Of a DNA stretch of 64,000 nt, positions 8,375-16,286 are shown in pieces. This stretch comes from Streptomyces sp. NBC_01241 (GTDB lineage Bacteria > Actinomycetota > Actinomycetes > Streptomycetales > Streptomycetaceae). The stretch lies in NCBI RefSeq assembly GCF_041435435.1, contig NZ_CP108494.1, positions 1,302,001 to 1,366,000 of the forward strand, in the 5' to 3' direction. Positions within the stretch are counted from its first letter, which is position 1; each line of letters opens with the position of its first letter. The notes beneath the pieces were generated by a model, which did no database searches, had not been told where the DNA came from, and saw only the letters and a program-made list of their open reading frames with translations. A program made the position numbers and the translations under genes.

Positions 8375-9136
8375 TCAGTTGAGCGGTCCGCCGGCGACGT
8401 ACATGACCTGGCCGGAGACGAAGCCGGCCTCGTCGCCCGTGAAGAAGGCGATGGCGTTGGCGATGTCCTCGGGCCGGCCGACGCGCTGCACCGGGATCTG
8501 GGTGGCGGCGGCCGCCTGGAACTCCTCGAAGCCCATGCCGATCCGGGCCGCGGTCTGCGCGGTCATCTCGGTGACGATGAAGCCGGGGGCGACGGCGTTG
8601 GCGGTGATGCCGAACTTGCCGAGCTCCTTGGCGAGGGTTTTCGTGAAGCCCTGCAGCCCGGCCTTGACAGCGGAGTAGTTGGCCTGGCCGCGGTTACCGA
8701 GCGCCGAGGAGGAGGAGAGCGAGACGATACGGCCGAACTTGGCGTCCACCATGTGCTTCTGGACGGCCTTGGCCATCAGGAACGCGCCCTTGAGGTGCAC
8801 GTTCATCACGGTGTCCCAGTCGGACTCGGTCATCTTGAAGAGCAGGTTGTCGCGGAGCACGCCCGCGTTGTTGACGAGGATCGTCGGCGCGCCGAGCTCG
8901 GCGGCGACCCGCGCGACCGCGGCTTCCACCTGGGCGCTGTCCGACACATCGCAGCCGACGGCGAGGGCGGTCCCCCCGGCGGCGGTGATCTTCTCGACAG
9001 TGTCCTTGCAGGCCGCCTCGTCGAGGTCGAGTACGGCGACGGCGCGGCCCTCGGCCGCCAGGCGTACCGCGGTGGCGGCGCCAATGCCCCGCGCCGCTCC
9101 GGTCACGATGGCGACGCGCTGCTCGGTGGTGGACAT
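8375..9136 (-). CDS. 3-oxoacyl-ACP reductase-like SDR (FabG family)
   Basis: 253 aa. VAIVTGAARGIGAATAVRL gives the nucleotide-binding turn, ILVNNAGVLRDNLLFKM the active-site floor, and SLSSSSALGNRGQANYSAVK the Ser/Tyr/Lys catalytic set. The region VNNAGVLRDN is characteristic of FabG and of PhaB-like acetoacetyl-CoA reductases. It is first in a two-gene minus-strand operon. About 95 bp before its ATG lies an 18-bp dyad (see the operator entry), so ligand-responsive control by a TetR-type regulator encoded elsewhere is plausible. It is not linked to the other fatty-acid synthesis genes of the dedicated FAS cluster. Confidence 0.9.
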   Translation of the reverse strand: MSTTEQRVAIVTGAARGIGAATAVRLAAEGRAVAVLDLDEAACKDTVEKITAAGGTALAVGCDVSDSAQVEAAVARVAAELGAPTILVNNAGVLRDNLLFKMTESDWDTVMNVHLKGAFLMAKAVQKHMVDAKFGRIVSLSSSSALGNRGQANYSAVKAGLQGFTKTLAKELGKFGITANAVAPGFIVTEMTAQTAARIGMGFEEFQAAAATQIPVQRVGRPEDIANAIAFFTGDEAGFVSGQVMYVAGGPLN

Positions 9137-9227
9137 GCTTGGTTCTCCTCGCCCTTGGATCGCGGCTCAGCGGACGTCGGGGCGCTCCCGGCACAGATGC
9201 CTTCGCGTGCGCGGAACCACCCCGATA

Positions 9228-9245
9228 ACTGAGCAACCGCTTAGT
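9228..9245. promoter_or_regulatory. Dyad operator upstream of the SDR operon
   Basis: ACTGAGCAACCGCTTAGT has 7-bp arms (ACTGAGC / GCTTAGT, one mismatch) around 4 bases. Its position, about 90 bp upstream of the first SDR start, fits a TetR-type operator. The regulator is not encoded next door. This dyad form recalls sites of regulators of acyl-CoA metabolism in actinomycetes, which is inference. Confidence 0.45.
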
Positions 9246-9372
9246 ACCTTCAGCAGACGAGACGCTAGAAGCCCTTGCACCCGGTGTCAACGGCCCACGG
9301 CCACAGGGGCGCATGTCACACCCGGCGGCGCCGCTGCCGCGAGGGTCACGGGCGGCGCGCGGGGACGGAGAA

Positions 9373-9756
9373 TCAGCGCACCAGCAGATCGAGCAGCCGC
9401 TCGACCTCGGCTTCCGGGTCGTTCGTGAGGCCGCTGTGCACGGGGCTCGGCTGGACGACGGTGGAACGCGGGGCGATCAGCCAGCGGAAGCGGCGGCCCG
9501 CGTCGTCCCGGGCCGCCTGGCCCGCGTCCGCACCACCGCGGCAGACACCCTCGACGGCGCGCAGAGCGGCCCGTACACCGACCACGTCGGCGGTCGGGTC
9601 CAGGGCCTTCAGCTTGGTCTCGTCGAGATGGGTACGGGCGGCGACGAAACCCCGCGCGCGGCAGTAGACGACTACGCCCGCGTTGAAGAACTCGCCGCGC
9701 TGCACGCGCGGCACCACGCGCAGCAGCGCGTACTCGAAGACATCGCGCTCGCTCAC
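9373..9756 (-). CDS. DUF3037 family protein
   Basis: 127 aa from a GTG at 9756. FEYALLRVVPRVQRGEFFNAGV followed by VVYCRARGF is the DUF3037 opening, and FRWLIAPRSTVVQPSPVHSG is its conserved core ending. The GTG overlaps the stop of the upstream kinase gene (GTGA, 9753-9756), so the two are translationally coupled. DUF3037 has no established biochemical role. It is known to sit beside HipA-like kinase genes in actinobacteria, and the coupling here supports a joint function. An upstream in-frame ATG at 9801 lies inside the kinase gene and is less likely. Confidence 0.85.
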   Translation of the reverse strand: MSERDVFEYALLRVVPRVQRGEFFNAGVVVYCRARGFVAARTHLDETKLKALDPTADVVGVRAALRAVEGVCRGGADAGQAARDDAGRRFRWLIAPRSTVVQPSPVHSGLTNDPEAEVERLLDLLVR

Positions 9757-10610
9757 CGCTGGCCGTCCTTGTCGTTCTTCTTCTTGGTGGGGTGGGGCCA
9801 CGGGGTGAGGTGTTCGGTGAGCCAGCCGGGTGCCTGGGACGGCTTGGGCTCGGTGGGGCCCTCCAGCGTGATCCGCTCATGAATCGTCGCGGCGCGCGGA
9901 AGCAGCGCCTCCACATAGGCGCGGCGCAACTCGTCCGTGGAGCCGAAGCCGGGCTCGTCCACCAGCCATTCGTCGGGGACGTCGGCCGTGACCTCGGTGA
10001 GCAGTTCCTCGGTGACCAGCGGGGCGAGTTCGGCGGCGGCCGCCGCGATATCGGGGGCGAACGGGGCGAGTGCGTGGTCCGAGGCGTTGTAGGGCTTGGC
10101 CGCGGACGTCTGGGCGCCGGGCCAGTTGTGGTGCCAGATCATGGTGGCACCGTGGTCGATGAGCCACAGGTCGCCGTGCCAGATCAACATGTTCGGATTG
10201 CGCCAGGACCGGTCGACGTTGTTGATCAGCGCGTCGAACCAGACGACCCGGCCGGCTTCCCTGGAGTCCACCTGATAGGCGAGCGAGTCGAAGCCGATCG
10301 ACCCGGGCAGGAAATCCATCCCGAGATTGAGTCCGCCGCTCGCCTTCAGGAGTTCCTGCACCTCCTGGTCGGGCTCGGCGAGCCCGATGACCGGGTCGAG
10401 CTGGATCTGTACGAGGTCGGGGACGCGGAGGCCGAGCCTGCGGCCGAGCTGTCCGCAGATGACCTCCGCAACCAGCGTCTTGCGACCCTGTCCGGCCCCG
10501 GTGAATTTCATGACGTACGTGCCCAGGTCGTCGGCCTCGACGATCCCGGGCAGTGATCCGCCCTCCCGCAGGGGCGTGACATAGCGAGTCGCGGTGACTT
10601 CTGTCAGCAT
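9753..10610 (-). CDS. HipA-like kinase family protein
   Basis: 285 aa, shorter than HipA toxins (about 440 aa). YVMKFTGAGQGRKTLVAEVI looks like an N-lobe with an ATP-contacting Lys. WFDALINNVDRSWRNPNML carries the catalytic-loop-like N-x-D-R ... N-x-N pattern, and DLWLIDHGATMIWHHNW the DxG-like metal-binding segment (IDHG). This is the HipA-like kinase fold without the HipB-interacting N-terminal domain. No HipB-type repressor is nearby; the coupled partner is the DUF3037 protein. The substrate is unknown, and a classical toxin-antitoxin role is not supported by the context. Confidence 0.85.
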   Translation of the reverse strand: MLTEVTATRYVTPLREGGSLPGIVEADDLGTYVMKFTGAGQGRKTLVAEVICGQLGRRLGLRVPDLVQIQLDPVIGLAEPDQEVQELLKASGGLNLGMDFLPGSIGFDSLAYQVDSREAGRVVWFDALINNVDRSWRNPNMLIWHGDLWLIDHGATMIWHHNWPGAQTSAAKPYNASDHALAPFAPDIAAAAAELAPLVTEELLTEVTADVPDEWLVDEPGFGSTDELRRAYVEALLPRAATIHERITLEGPTEPKPSQAPGWLTEHLTPWPHPTKKKNDKDGQR

Positions 10611-10662
10611 TTCCCCAGGCTATACGGCGCCGCTACCTGGAGATCCACGGACCAGGGGCAGG

Positions 10663-10821
10663 GCCATAGAGCCGTTCTGGGACGACCGCCCCGGCGGCGC
10701 CGACGCGGCGGGCACGATGATCTCCGCCGAGCACCTGGTGGACGCCGTCGTGTGGGCGGTCTCCCAGCCACGCGGCGTGGGCGTGAACACGCCGGTGGTC
10801 CGGCCGATCGGCCAGCCGAAC
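10663..10821 (+). pseudogene. Remnant of an SDR oxidoreductase C-terminus
   Basis: One frame reads AIEPFWDDRPGGADAAGTMI followed by SAEHLVDAVVWAVSQPRGVG and ends in VVRPIGQPN. This is the standard C-terminal tail of many actinomycete SDR proteins (a helix with a D/H-L-V-DAVVWA core, then the final strand RPIGQP). No Rossmann motif or catalytic residues exist upstream, where the HipA-like gene begins, and the frame runs on without a stop after the match. It is best read as a leftover of a deleted or displaced gene. Confidence 0.55.
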
Positions 10822-11169
10822 CGACCTCGCCGTTTCAGTTGCTGCTGCCGAGTAGCTGGGCGTGGGTGTTTGGGACGGTGCTGGTTGGTGGGCATGGTGA
10901 GGGCCCGGCGCGGTGGTCGGGTCCTCCAAAGTTCCAAGGCGGCCCGCTCCTCGGCCGGTACCTTCCCACACCGCGAATCCCACAGGCGCGGTCTCGTCTG
11001 GAGCTTCCGTACCGTCGGCCAGGGCTACGGCCACGGCCTCGACACCCTTGCGCGCAGCTACGGAGTCGATGTGGCCGACCGAGGCCGTCGGGTCGGACGA
11101 CGGACGGAAGGGCCAGGCGGCAGAACGAAACGTCGGACGGCGGACGGGGGCGTCATCCGACGGGTCTCG
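10822..11169. other. Gap without a recognisable gene
   Basis: Open frames cross this stretch on both strands, but none has a convincing start, ribosome site or family match. On the minus strand, a short run near 11030-10970 (VALADGTEAPDETAPVGFAV) looks protein-like and may be another decayed fragment. Together with the SDR remnant it suggests a site of past rearrangement. Confidence 0.4.
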
Positions 11170-11691
11170 CTACCAGCCGGCCTTTACCCCGTTGTAGGCC
11201 TTACGGCAGTCGGCGTTGGTGGCCTCCACGGCGAGCTTCTGCATGGCGTTCTGCCAGACCTTCTTGGCCACCTTCTCCAACTCCCTCGTTTCGGCGGGGA
11301 CGTTCGGGGCGTACTTCTTGATCGTCCCGATGGCGGAGGTGGTGAACTTGTTGCACGCGGGTCCGGCGGCGTTCCGGTAGCGGGTGTCCAGGTCCGTGGC
11401 CACCGCCTGGCCGTTCTTGGTGGCCCAGTTGTTCCAGGCCGCGCACGCCTTCTCGGTGAAGGCCTGCTGGTCGGCCTCACTCAGGTTCCCGACCTCGTTC
11501 AGCATGGCGTTCTGGACCTTGTCGGGGACCGTGAAGTCCGCGACGGGGAACTTGTCGAGGGTGGTGAGCAGCGCTTCCTGACACGCGGGCGGCAGCGGAG
11601 CCGCCTGCGCGGAGGTGGGGAAGGCCAGGGCGGAGGCGGACAGGAGGGCCGCGGTGAGGAGCGTGCTCCGGACGGTGCGCGAAAGGGTCAT
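11170..11691 (-). CDS. Small secreted four-cysteine protein
   Basis: 173 aa. Residues 1-30 form a clear Sec signal peptide: basic start, hydrophobic core LLTAALLSASALAF, cleavage after SAQAA. The mature protein is about 143 aa, mainly helical, with four cysteines (PPACQEA, KACAAWN, GPACNKF, NADCRKA) that could form two disulfides. I do not recognise the family. It lies 125 bp downstream of, and on the same strand as, the ABC permease gene, so it may be on that transcript. A secreted binding, inhibitor or signalling role is possible, but nothing in the sequence decides. Confidence 0.75.
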   Translation of the reverse strand: MTLSRTVRSTLLTAALLSASALAFPTSAQAAPLPPACQEALLTTLDKFPVADFTVPDKVQNAMLNEVGNLSEADQQAFTEKACAAWNNWATKNGQAVATDLDTRYRNAAGPACNKFTTSAIGTIKKYAPNVPAETRELEKVAKKVWQNAMQKLAVEATNADCRKAYNGVKAGW

Positions 11692-11816
11692 GGGGGTGGT
11701 GCTCCTTATGTGAAGAATGTGGTGGTCGGGCGAAGAATCAACGCCCAGTTGCAGAACGATCTCCGGCTCCCACAGGTCACGGCAGCTGTCGGACCGAACG
11801 GCCGGTGGCCCGCCGG

Positions 11817-12686
11817 TCAGGTGGGTCGTACGCGCTGTGCGGCTGCGCCGGGCTCCGGCGTGTGCGCGGGCGCGCCCGCGTTCACGCCGGGCCCGGAGTG
11901 GTCCGGGGTGCGTCGCTTCCGTTCCGGTGGGAGTGCGTCGCGGGTACGTCGGCGGAAGACCATGAACCCGGCCAGCGCCGCCCCCAGGAGCCAGAGCAAC
12001 TGGATCGCGAGGCCCTGGGCCACCGGCGCGGTGGAGAAGGCAGCGGACATGCTGGCCTGCACGGCTCCGTACGACGGCAGGAAGCGCACGACGGCGCTGT
12101 CCGACCCGGAACTCGACAGGGGGTTCTGCAGGGCGACGTCGATGATGCTGATCATCAGGATGGCGAACATGCCCTCCACCTCACGGCGGAGCACCGAGCC
12201 GAAGACCACTCCGAGCGTGCCGTAGGTCAGGGCGGCGCAGAACAGCGCGGCAGCGAGCATGAGGGGCTGTCGGGGGGACCAGGCGAAGCCGGCGGCGGCC
12301 GTGGCGTATGCCGCGACGGCGGCGCAGACCAGAGTGAGCGCGGAGAGCTTGGCGAGGACCAGGTGGTGACGCGGGTACCCCGCCATGGCCAGGCGCCGGT
12401 CGAAGGCACCGCCCGTGAAGGTGGCGGCGAACATCATGAACCCGGCGATCAGGGTGACCGCGTTCAGCGCGCCGGTGATCTGTGTGAGGTGATTGCCGGG
12501 CGGGGTCAGGACCTCGCCCGTGGCCCGCAGCCGGAATGGCGCCGGCCGGTCGGGAATGGTCAGGTAGGCCAGGGCGATCCACACGGGGATGTACAGCACC
12601 ACCAGCAGCATCGCGAACCGGTTGCGGGCGTGACCGATCAGCGCGTACCGGGAGGCTGTGGTGAACAGGGACCAGTGCCGCCTCAT
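11817..12686 (-). CDS. ABC transporter permease (ABC-2-like)
   Basis: 289 aa from an ATG at 12686, which overlaps the stop of the ATPase gene (ATGA). Six hydrophobic segments are visible, for example MLLVVLYIPVWIALAYLTI, AVTLIAGFMMFAATFTGG, LSALTLVCAAVAAYATAAAG and LLWLLGAALAGFMVF, with a long external loop after the first. The C-terminal 30 residues are a hydrophilic Pro/Arg tail. With the preceding ATPase it forms a two-component exporter of the kind that moves lipids, drugs or peptides outward. Its position two genes from the lipid cluster makes lipid export conceivable, but this is inference. Confidence 0.85.
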   Translation of the reverse strand: MRRHWSLFTTASRYALIGHARNRFAMLLVVLYIPVWIALAYLTIPDRPAPFRLRATGEVLTPPGNHLTQITGALNAVTLIAGFMMFAATFTGGAFDRRLAMAGYPRHHLVLAKLSALTLVCAAVAAYATAAAGFAWSPRQPLMLAAALFCAALTYGTLGVVFGSVLRREVEGMFAILMISIIDVALQNPLSSSGSDSAVVRFLPSYGAVQASMSAAFSTAPVAQGLAIQLLWLLGAALAGFMVFRRRTRDALPPERKRRTPDHSGPGVNAGAPAHTPEPGAAAQRVRPT

Positions 12687-13297
12687 GCCGCCGCCTCCGA
12701 GCACCGGTCCTGGAGGTGGAGGCGCCCGTCCTCCAGGACCCACAGCTGGTCCAGGCGCTCGATGTCGTACGCCAGGTGCGAGACGACCAGCACCGAGCGT
12801 CCGGCGTCGCGCAGCCTTGTCGCCAGCTCCCAGAAGCGCAGGTACGTCTCCCAGTCGAAGCCCTGGTAGGGCTCGTCAAGCAGCAGTACGTCCGGGTCGT
12901 GCATGAGCGCGAGGGTCAGGTTCAGCTTCTGCCGTGAGCCGCCGCTGAGCAGACCCGCGCGCTGGTCGAGGTACTCGGTGAAGGCCAGGGTCTCCATCAC
13001 TTCCTCGGCTCGCCGCAGGTCCGCCAGCCCGAAGGCGTGCCGGAAGAAGTCCAGGTGCTGGCGGACGGTGAAGGAGTCGTCCAGGACCACGGACTGCGGG
13101 CAGTAGCCGAACCTGCCGCCGTGGTGCACCGAGCCCCGGTCCGGCCGGAGTTCACCGGCGAGGATCCTCAGCAACGTCGTCTTGCCGGCGCCGTTCTCCC
13201 CGACGATCCCGGCGAGGACCCCGGGCCGCAACCGGAGGTCGACGCCCCGTAGAACGGCGTGCTGCCGGTAGGAGTGGTGCACCTCTGTGACGTCCAT
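12683..13297 (-). CDS. ABC transporter ATP-binding protein
   Basis: 204 aa from the ATG at 13297. The open frame runs upstream to 13729, but that part is a mobile-repeat sequence and not coding. Walker A is GENGAGKTTLLRILAGEL, the Q-loop region YCPQSVVLDDSF, the signature LLSGGSRQKLNLTLALM, Walker B DVLLLDEPYQGFDWE, and the H-loop VVSHLAYDIE. All catalytic elements are present. The stop overlaps the permease start by 4 bp, so the two are coupled. The domain is compact, as in small ABC-2 exporters. Its upstream region contains a MITE-like insertion that may have replaced the native promoter. Confidence 0.93.
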   Translation of the reverse strand: MDVTEVHHSYRQHAVLRGVDLRLRPGVLAGIVGENGAGKTTLLRILAGELRPDRGSVHHGGRFGYCPQSVVLDDSFTVRQHLDFFRHAFGLADLRRAEEVMETLAFTEYLDQRAGLLSGGSRQKLNLTLALMHDPDVLLLDEPYQGFDWETYLRFWELATRLRDAGRSVLVVSHLAYDIERLDQLWVLEDGRLHLQDRCSEAAA

Positions 13298-13515
13298 CGC
13301 GCTGCTCCGTCGTGCCAGGTCTTCCGGATTGCCACGGAAGCGGTACGCGTCTTCCGATGGGCGGCGGAACCGGTCCGCCCGTGCCCAACGAGCAGGCAGC
13401 GCAACGGAAACGGCGCCAGGAGCGGTTCCGTTCCACGGCGTCAATCCGGCGCACACCGCGTCACACGTGCGGCGCCTTTGCCGACGGAAACAGGTTTCGA
13501 GGCGACCGGGGCGGC

Positions 13516-13750
13516 TAGTGCCGCGACCGGCAATGTTTGCCCGGAAGGAGCGTCGTTCAGTGCGTGCGATCGCAAGGCGGCCGGAAGTCCTTGGATGGGG
13601 TCTCCCCTGCTCGAACGAAGTTGAGAGCTTGGGGAAGGAGCTACCAGGGCTTTTGGCCAACGCGGAAGGGGGTCCCCCCTGGCCCTCAAGGCCTTGGGGG
13701 AGTGCGTGCTGGGCGGCGCGACGGGGCAAAGCTTGCCGGGAGGGGCACTA
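13516..13750. mobile_element. MITE-like element with terminal inverted repeats and 5-bp target duplication
   Basis: The 235-bp segment starts TAGTGCC...CCGGCAA..TTTGCCC and ends with the inverted counterpart GGGCAAA..TTGCCGG...GGCACTA; 22 of the outer 27 positions match. It is flanked on both sides by GCGGC, consistent with a 5-bp target duplication. Inside are the hairpin-forming runs CTCCCCTGCTCGAACGAAG..GAGCTTGGGGA and CCCCCCTGG..CCTTGGGGGA, which I recognise as repetitive in Streptomyces genomes. It encodes no protein, so it would need a transposase in trans. It lies just upstream of the ABC ATPase gene and creates a false N-terminal extension of that frame. Confidence 0.7.
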
Positions 13751-13899
13751 GCGGCTGCCTTGTGAGGAGCCCCTTCCTCTGCGCCGTCTCGCCTCATTCT
13801 CACGTCAGTTGGAGCCCGGACGCGTCGAGCGGAGGGTGTACACCTCCCGCCCTCTCATGCGGCCCGCGCCGCGTCCGGTGAGCCTCGGCACGCCACGCC

Positions 13900-14136
13900 T
13901 CCCTCACCGGCACCTACTTCCCCGCGGCCGTGCCACAGCCGGCCCTCGGTGAGGCACGGTTGGACGGCGCGCTCGGGCTGGGCGCTCCCCTGCCCGGTCA
14001 GCTCTGCCATCTGACGCTGCTCAGGTACCGGGCCGAGTGCACGCTCTCCGTCGTCCACGACACGGCCTTCGCCCACGGCGCGGACCTCCCGGGGCTGTGG
14101 CTGACGGCCCCGGCAGAACTCGCAGCGGTGGTCTGA
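13900..14136 (+). pseudogene. C-terminal remnant of a WS/DGAT-type acyltransferase
   Basis: The frame SLTGTYFPAAVPQPALGE then LLRYRAECTLSVVHDTAFAH and ending LPGLWLTAPAELAAV matches the last 80 residues of wax-ester-synthase/diacylglycerol-acyltransferase proteins: GA.L....P..G..L.L.LL.Y...L...V..D......D...L. The HHxxxDG catalytic half is absent, and upstream lies only the MITE-like element and spacer. It converges on an intact gene of the same family (14199-15515). A former second copy lost by deletion, or the tail of a duplication, is likely. A stand-alone 68-aa product from the GTG at 13930 is improbable. Confidence 0.6.
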
Positions 14137-14198
14137 CACAGACTGCTCGGCCCGGGACCGCACCCGAACGATCGGTACGGCCCCCGGCGCCTCCGCGT

Positions 14199-15515
14199 TC
14201 ACACCGGCGCAGAGGTTCCCTCCAGTTCACCCACGGCCTGCTCCCACAGTTCCGGAAGCAGTTCCCCGAGCGGAAGGGCGCGGTCAGCAACGAAGGACGA
14301 CTCGGTCCAGTTGCCGAAGAACGACAGGCCCACTCCGAAGAGGTGCCCGGGCACGAGCAGGGGGAGCAGGGCGACGCCCGTCACCCGGCTCTCCCCCAGA
14401 CTTCCCTTGTCGGCGACCGGCATGGACGTGGCCATGACGTCGGTGACGCGTGGGGAGAGCATCCTTCGCAGGTACCACTCGGTCGGGCGGTCCGGCATGT
14501 AGTGGACCATGTCCTGAATGGCCTGCCGCCAGGTCTCGCCCCGCAGTCTCCGGGTCGTGGCCATGATGTGTTCCAGTCGCCGCAGGGGCGAGTCGCCGTC
14601 CCGGGATCCAATCCCGCGTTCCGGGGCGGTCCGCACGGGCAGCTCCAGCGGCAGGGCGAAACAGCGGTTGCCCCAGGTCTGTTCCTCGTCCGGGCGGCGT
14701 GCGTCAACGGGCAACAACGCCGTCACCCGAGGAAGCGGTACGCCGGACCGGGCCGACCAGGCCGACAACGCCCCGGCGAGCGCGGCCAGATGGACGTCGT
14801 GGGCCGATCCGCCATGTGCCGCAGCGATCCGGCGGAGGGTGTCCGCCGGCACACGGCCCCGCCACAGCCGCCGCTCTCCCGTGGGGACGAAGGGGACGGC
14901 CGGACGGTGGCCGCGAACGGCGAGGGAGCCGGCCAGGAACATCGTGGTCAGCCCGACTGCGGTGCCCACCCGTCGGGGCAGACCGGCCAGGCGGCCCTTC
15001 CTCGGCACCGGGCGGGCCGAGGGCTCCCCCTCGCCCAGCATGGCCCGGAAAGTCATCGCGGCGGCCGAACCGTCCTGGCAGGCGTGGTGGAAGCGGTAGC
15101 ACACGGCGTACTCGTCGGGCACATGGCCGTGGACCAGCCAGATCCCCCAGTAGGTGCCGGGCGCGAACGGCGCGTCGAGCGCGGTGTGCAGGGCGGCGTC
15201 CCACCCTGCGGGGCCCTCTGCGACCGCCTCGTGGACGTGCCGGTCGACGGTGAAGTCCGCGTCCGGCCGCCACCGGGGGCGCCGTGAGCCGCCCTCGACC
15301 CGGCTCTTGAGCAGCGGCAGCCGGCCCAGGCGTGAGCCCACGTACGCGCGGAAGTCCGTCAGGCTCGGGGGCGGACCGCTCAGGTACGCGACACCGCCTG
15401 CGTCCCAGCGGACGTCGGGGTGGCGACGCTCCATGCCGAGGAAGGCGCGGTCGACCGAGTGGGCGGGGTGGCTGGGGAGGGGAACGGACCGGGCTGACGG
15501 ATCGGACACGGGCAT
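14199..15515 (-). CDS. WS/DGAT-like O-acyltransferase
   Basis: 438 aa from an ATG at 15515. The condensation-type active site HHACQDG at residues 143-149 fits the HHxxxDG motif of wax ester synthases/diacylglycerol acyltransferases, and the N-terminal HSVDRAFLGMERRHPD is the usual start region (..D..F..ME...). Near the C-terminus, MATSMPVADKGSLGESRVTG and LVPGHLFGVGLSFFGNW match the family's second domain. These enzymes join an acyl-CoA to a long-chain alcohol or diacylglycerol. The gene diverges from the reductase/Pfa-type operon, and an acyl reductase next door would supply an alcohol. The C-terminal PNV(P)GP motif is not clearly conserved, so substrate assignment stays open. Confidence 0.82.
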   Translation of the reverse strand: MPVSDPSARSVPLPSHPAHSVDRAFLGMERRHPDVRWDAGGVAYLSGPPPSLTDFRAYVGSRLGRLPLLKSRVEGGSRRPRWRPDADFTVDRHVHEAVAEGPAGWDAALHTALDAPFAPGTYWGIWLVHGHVPDEYAVCYRFHHACQDGSAAAMTFRAMLGEGEPSARPVPRKGRLAGLPRRVGTAVGLTTMFLAGSLAVRGHRPAVPFVPTGERRLWRGRVPADTLRRIAAAHGGSAHDVHLAALAGALSAWSARSGVPLPRVTALLPVDARRPDEEQTWGNRCFALPLELPVRTAPERGIGSRDGDSPLRRLEHIMATTRRLRGETWRQAIQDMVHYMPDRPTEWYLRRMLSPRVTDVMATSMPVADKGSLGESRVTGVALLPLLVPGHLFGVGLSFFGNWTESSFVADRALPLGELLPELWEQAVGELEGTSAPV

Positions 15516-16286
15516 CGGGGAACTCCAGTTCGTGCCAAGAGACAGACAGGCGGGGCGAGGCCGGGCGCTCGGCCACCCCGACCGACCGGGACGGACCATG
15601 GCTCGGAAGGGCCGCCGCCCCGCGCCTGTCCGCAGCGACGCCGAACGCGTCTCCTCGGCCTGAATAAGTACGGTTTATATCCGGCAGCGGTGAACGGCCG
15701 TACTCGCCCGCACCCCCCGAAGTACGCGCTCCCCGACCGCCCCGCCGGGCTCGACGCCCGTCACCGCACGCCTGCGGCGACACGGAGCCGCCCGGGACCG
15801 CCTGCCGGCCTCCGCCCGCGAGATCACCCGAAAGGGGGACGGTCCTCCGGGTGGCCCGCTCGGTCCCGGCTGCTTCCGTTGCGTCCGTGCGGCCGGGCAC
15901 CCCGGCTCGCGACGGGAGCTACGACGAGCCGTCCGGGACACACACGGACCGTGGCGTGGGTACTTCATTCGGGTGAGCCGACCGGATCGGGTGCTCCATC
16001 ACCGTCCGCCGTCTGACACTGTGTGCCGAGCGCCAGTGGTCATCAAGCCTGTGAGAGGCCCGAGCAGCCCCGGGCGGGGCCGGACGAACCGGGGGACCGG
16101 CGGACGCCCGTTGCACCGGGTCGGCCGGACGAGTTCAGGCCGCGCACGCCACGACCGCCGGTCTCATGCCGCGCCGTGGGACGCCGGATACATCTCGCCT
16201 CCCCTGCCGCCGCAACGGCCCCGGCGTTCACCGCCCCCGCACGCGGCAGTGGTCCTGTCCCCTTCGGAGCCCTTGGAGCCAAGGTC
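15516..16286. other. Divergent 770-bp control region of the lipid cluster
   Basis: No convincing gene is seen between the acyltransferase and reductase starts; frames here are low-complexity Pro/Arg/Gly translations. The stretch 15661-15682 (GAATAAGTACGGTTTATATC) is the most AT-rich in the gap and contains a TATAAA-like box on the minus strand and TTATAT on the plus strand, so it is the best promoter candidate for either direction. No TTA codon or obvious operator dyad was noted. Confidence 0.4.

Noticed and set aside
9753..10610. HipA-like kinase with DUF3037 as a toxin-antitoxin pair
   Set aside because: No HipB-type DNA-binding antitoxin, and the kinase lacks the N-terminal toxin domain; the pair is reported as a kinase module only.
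13298..13729. N-terminal extension of the ABC ATPase frame
   Set aside because: It translates the MITE-like element and flank; ATPase similarity begins at the ATG at 13297.
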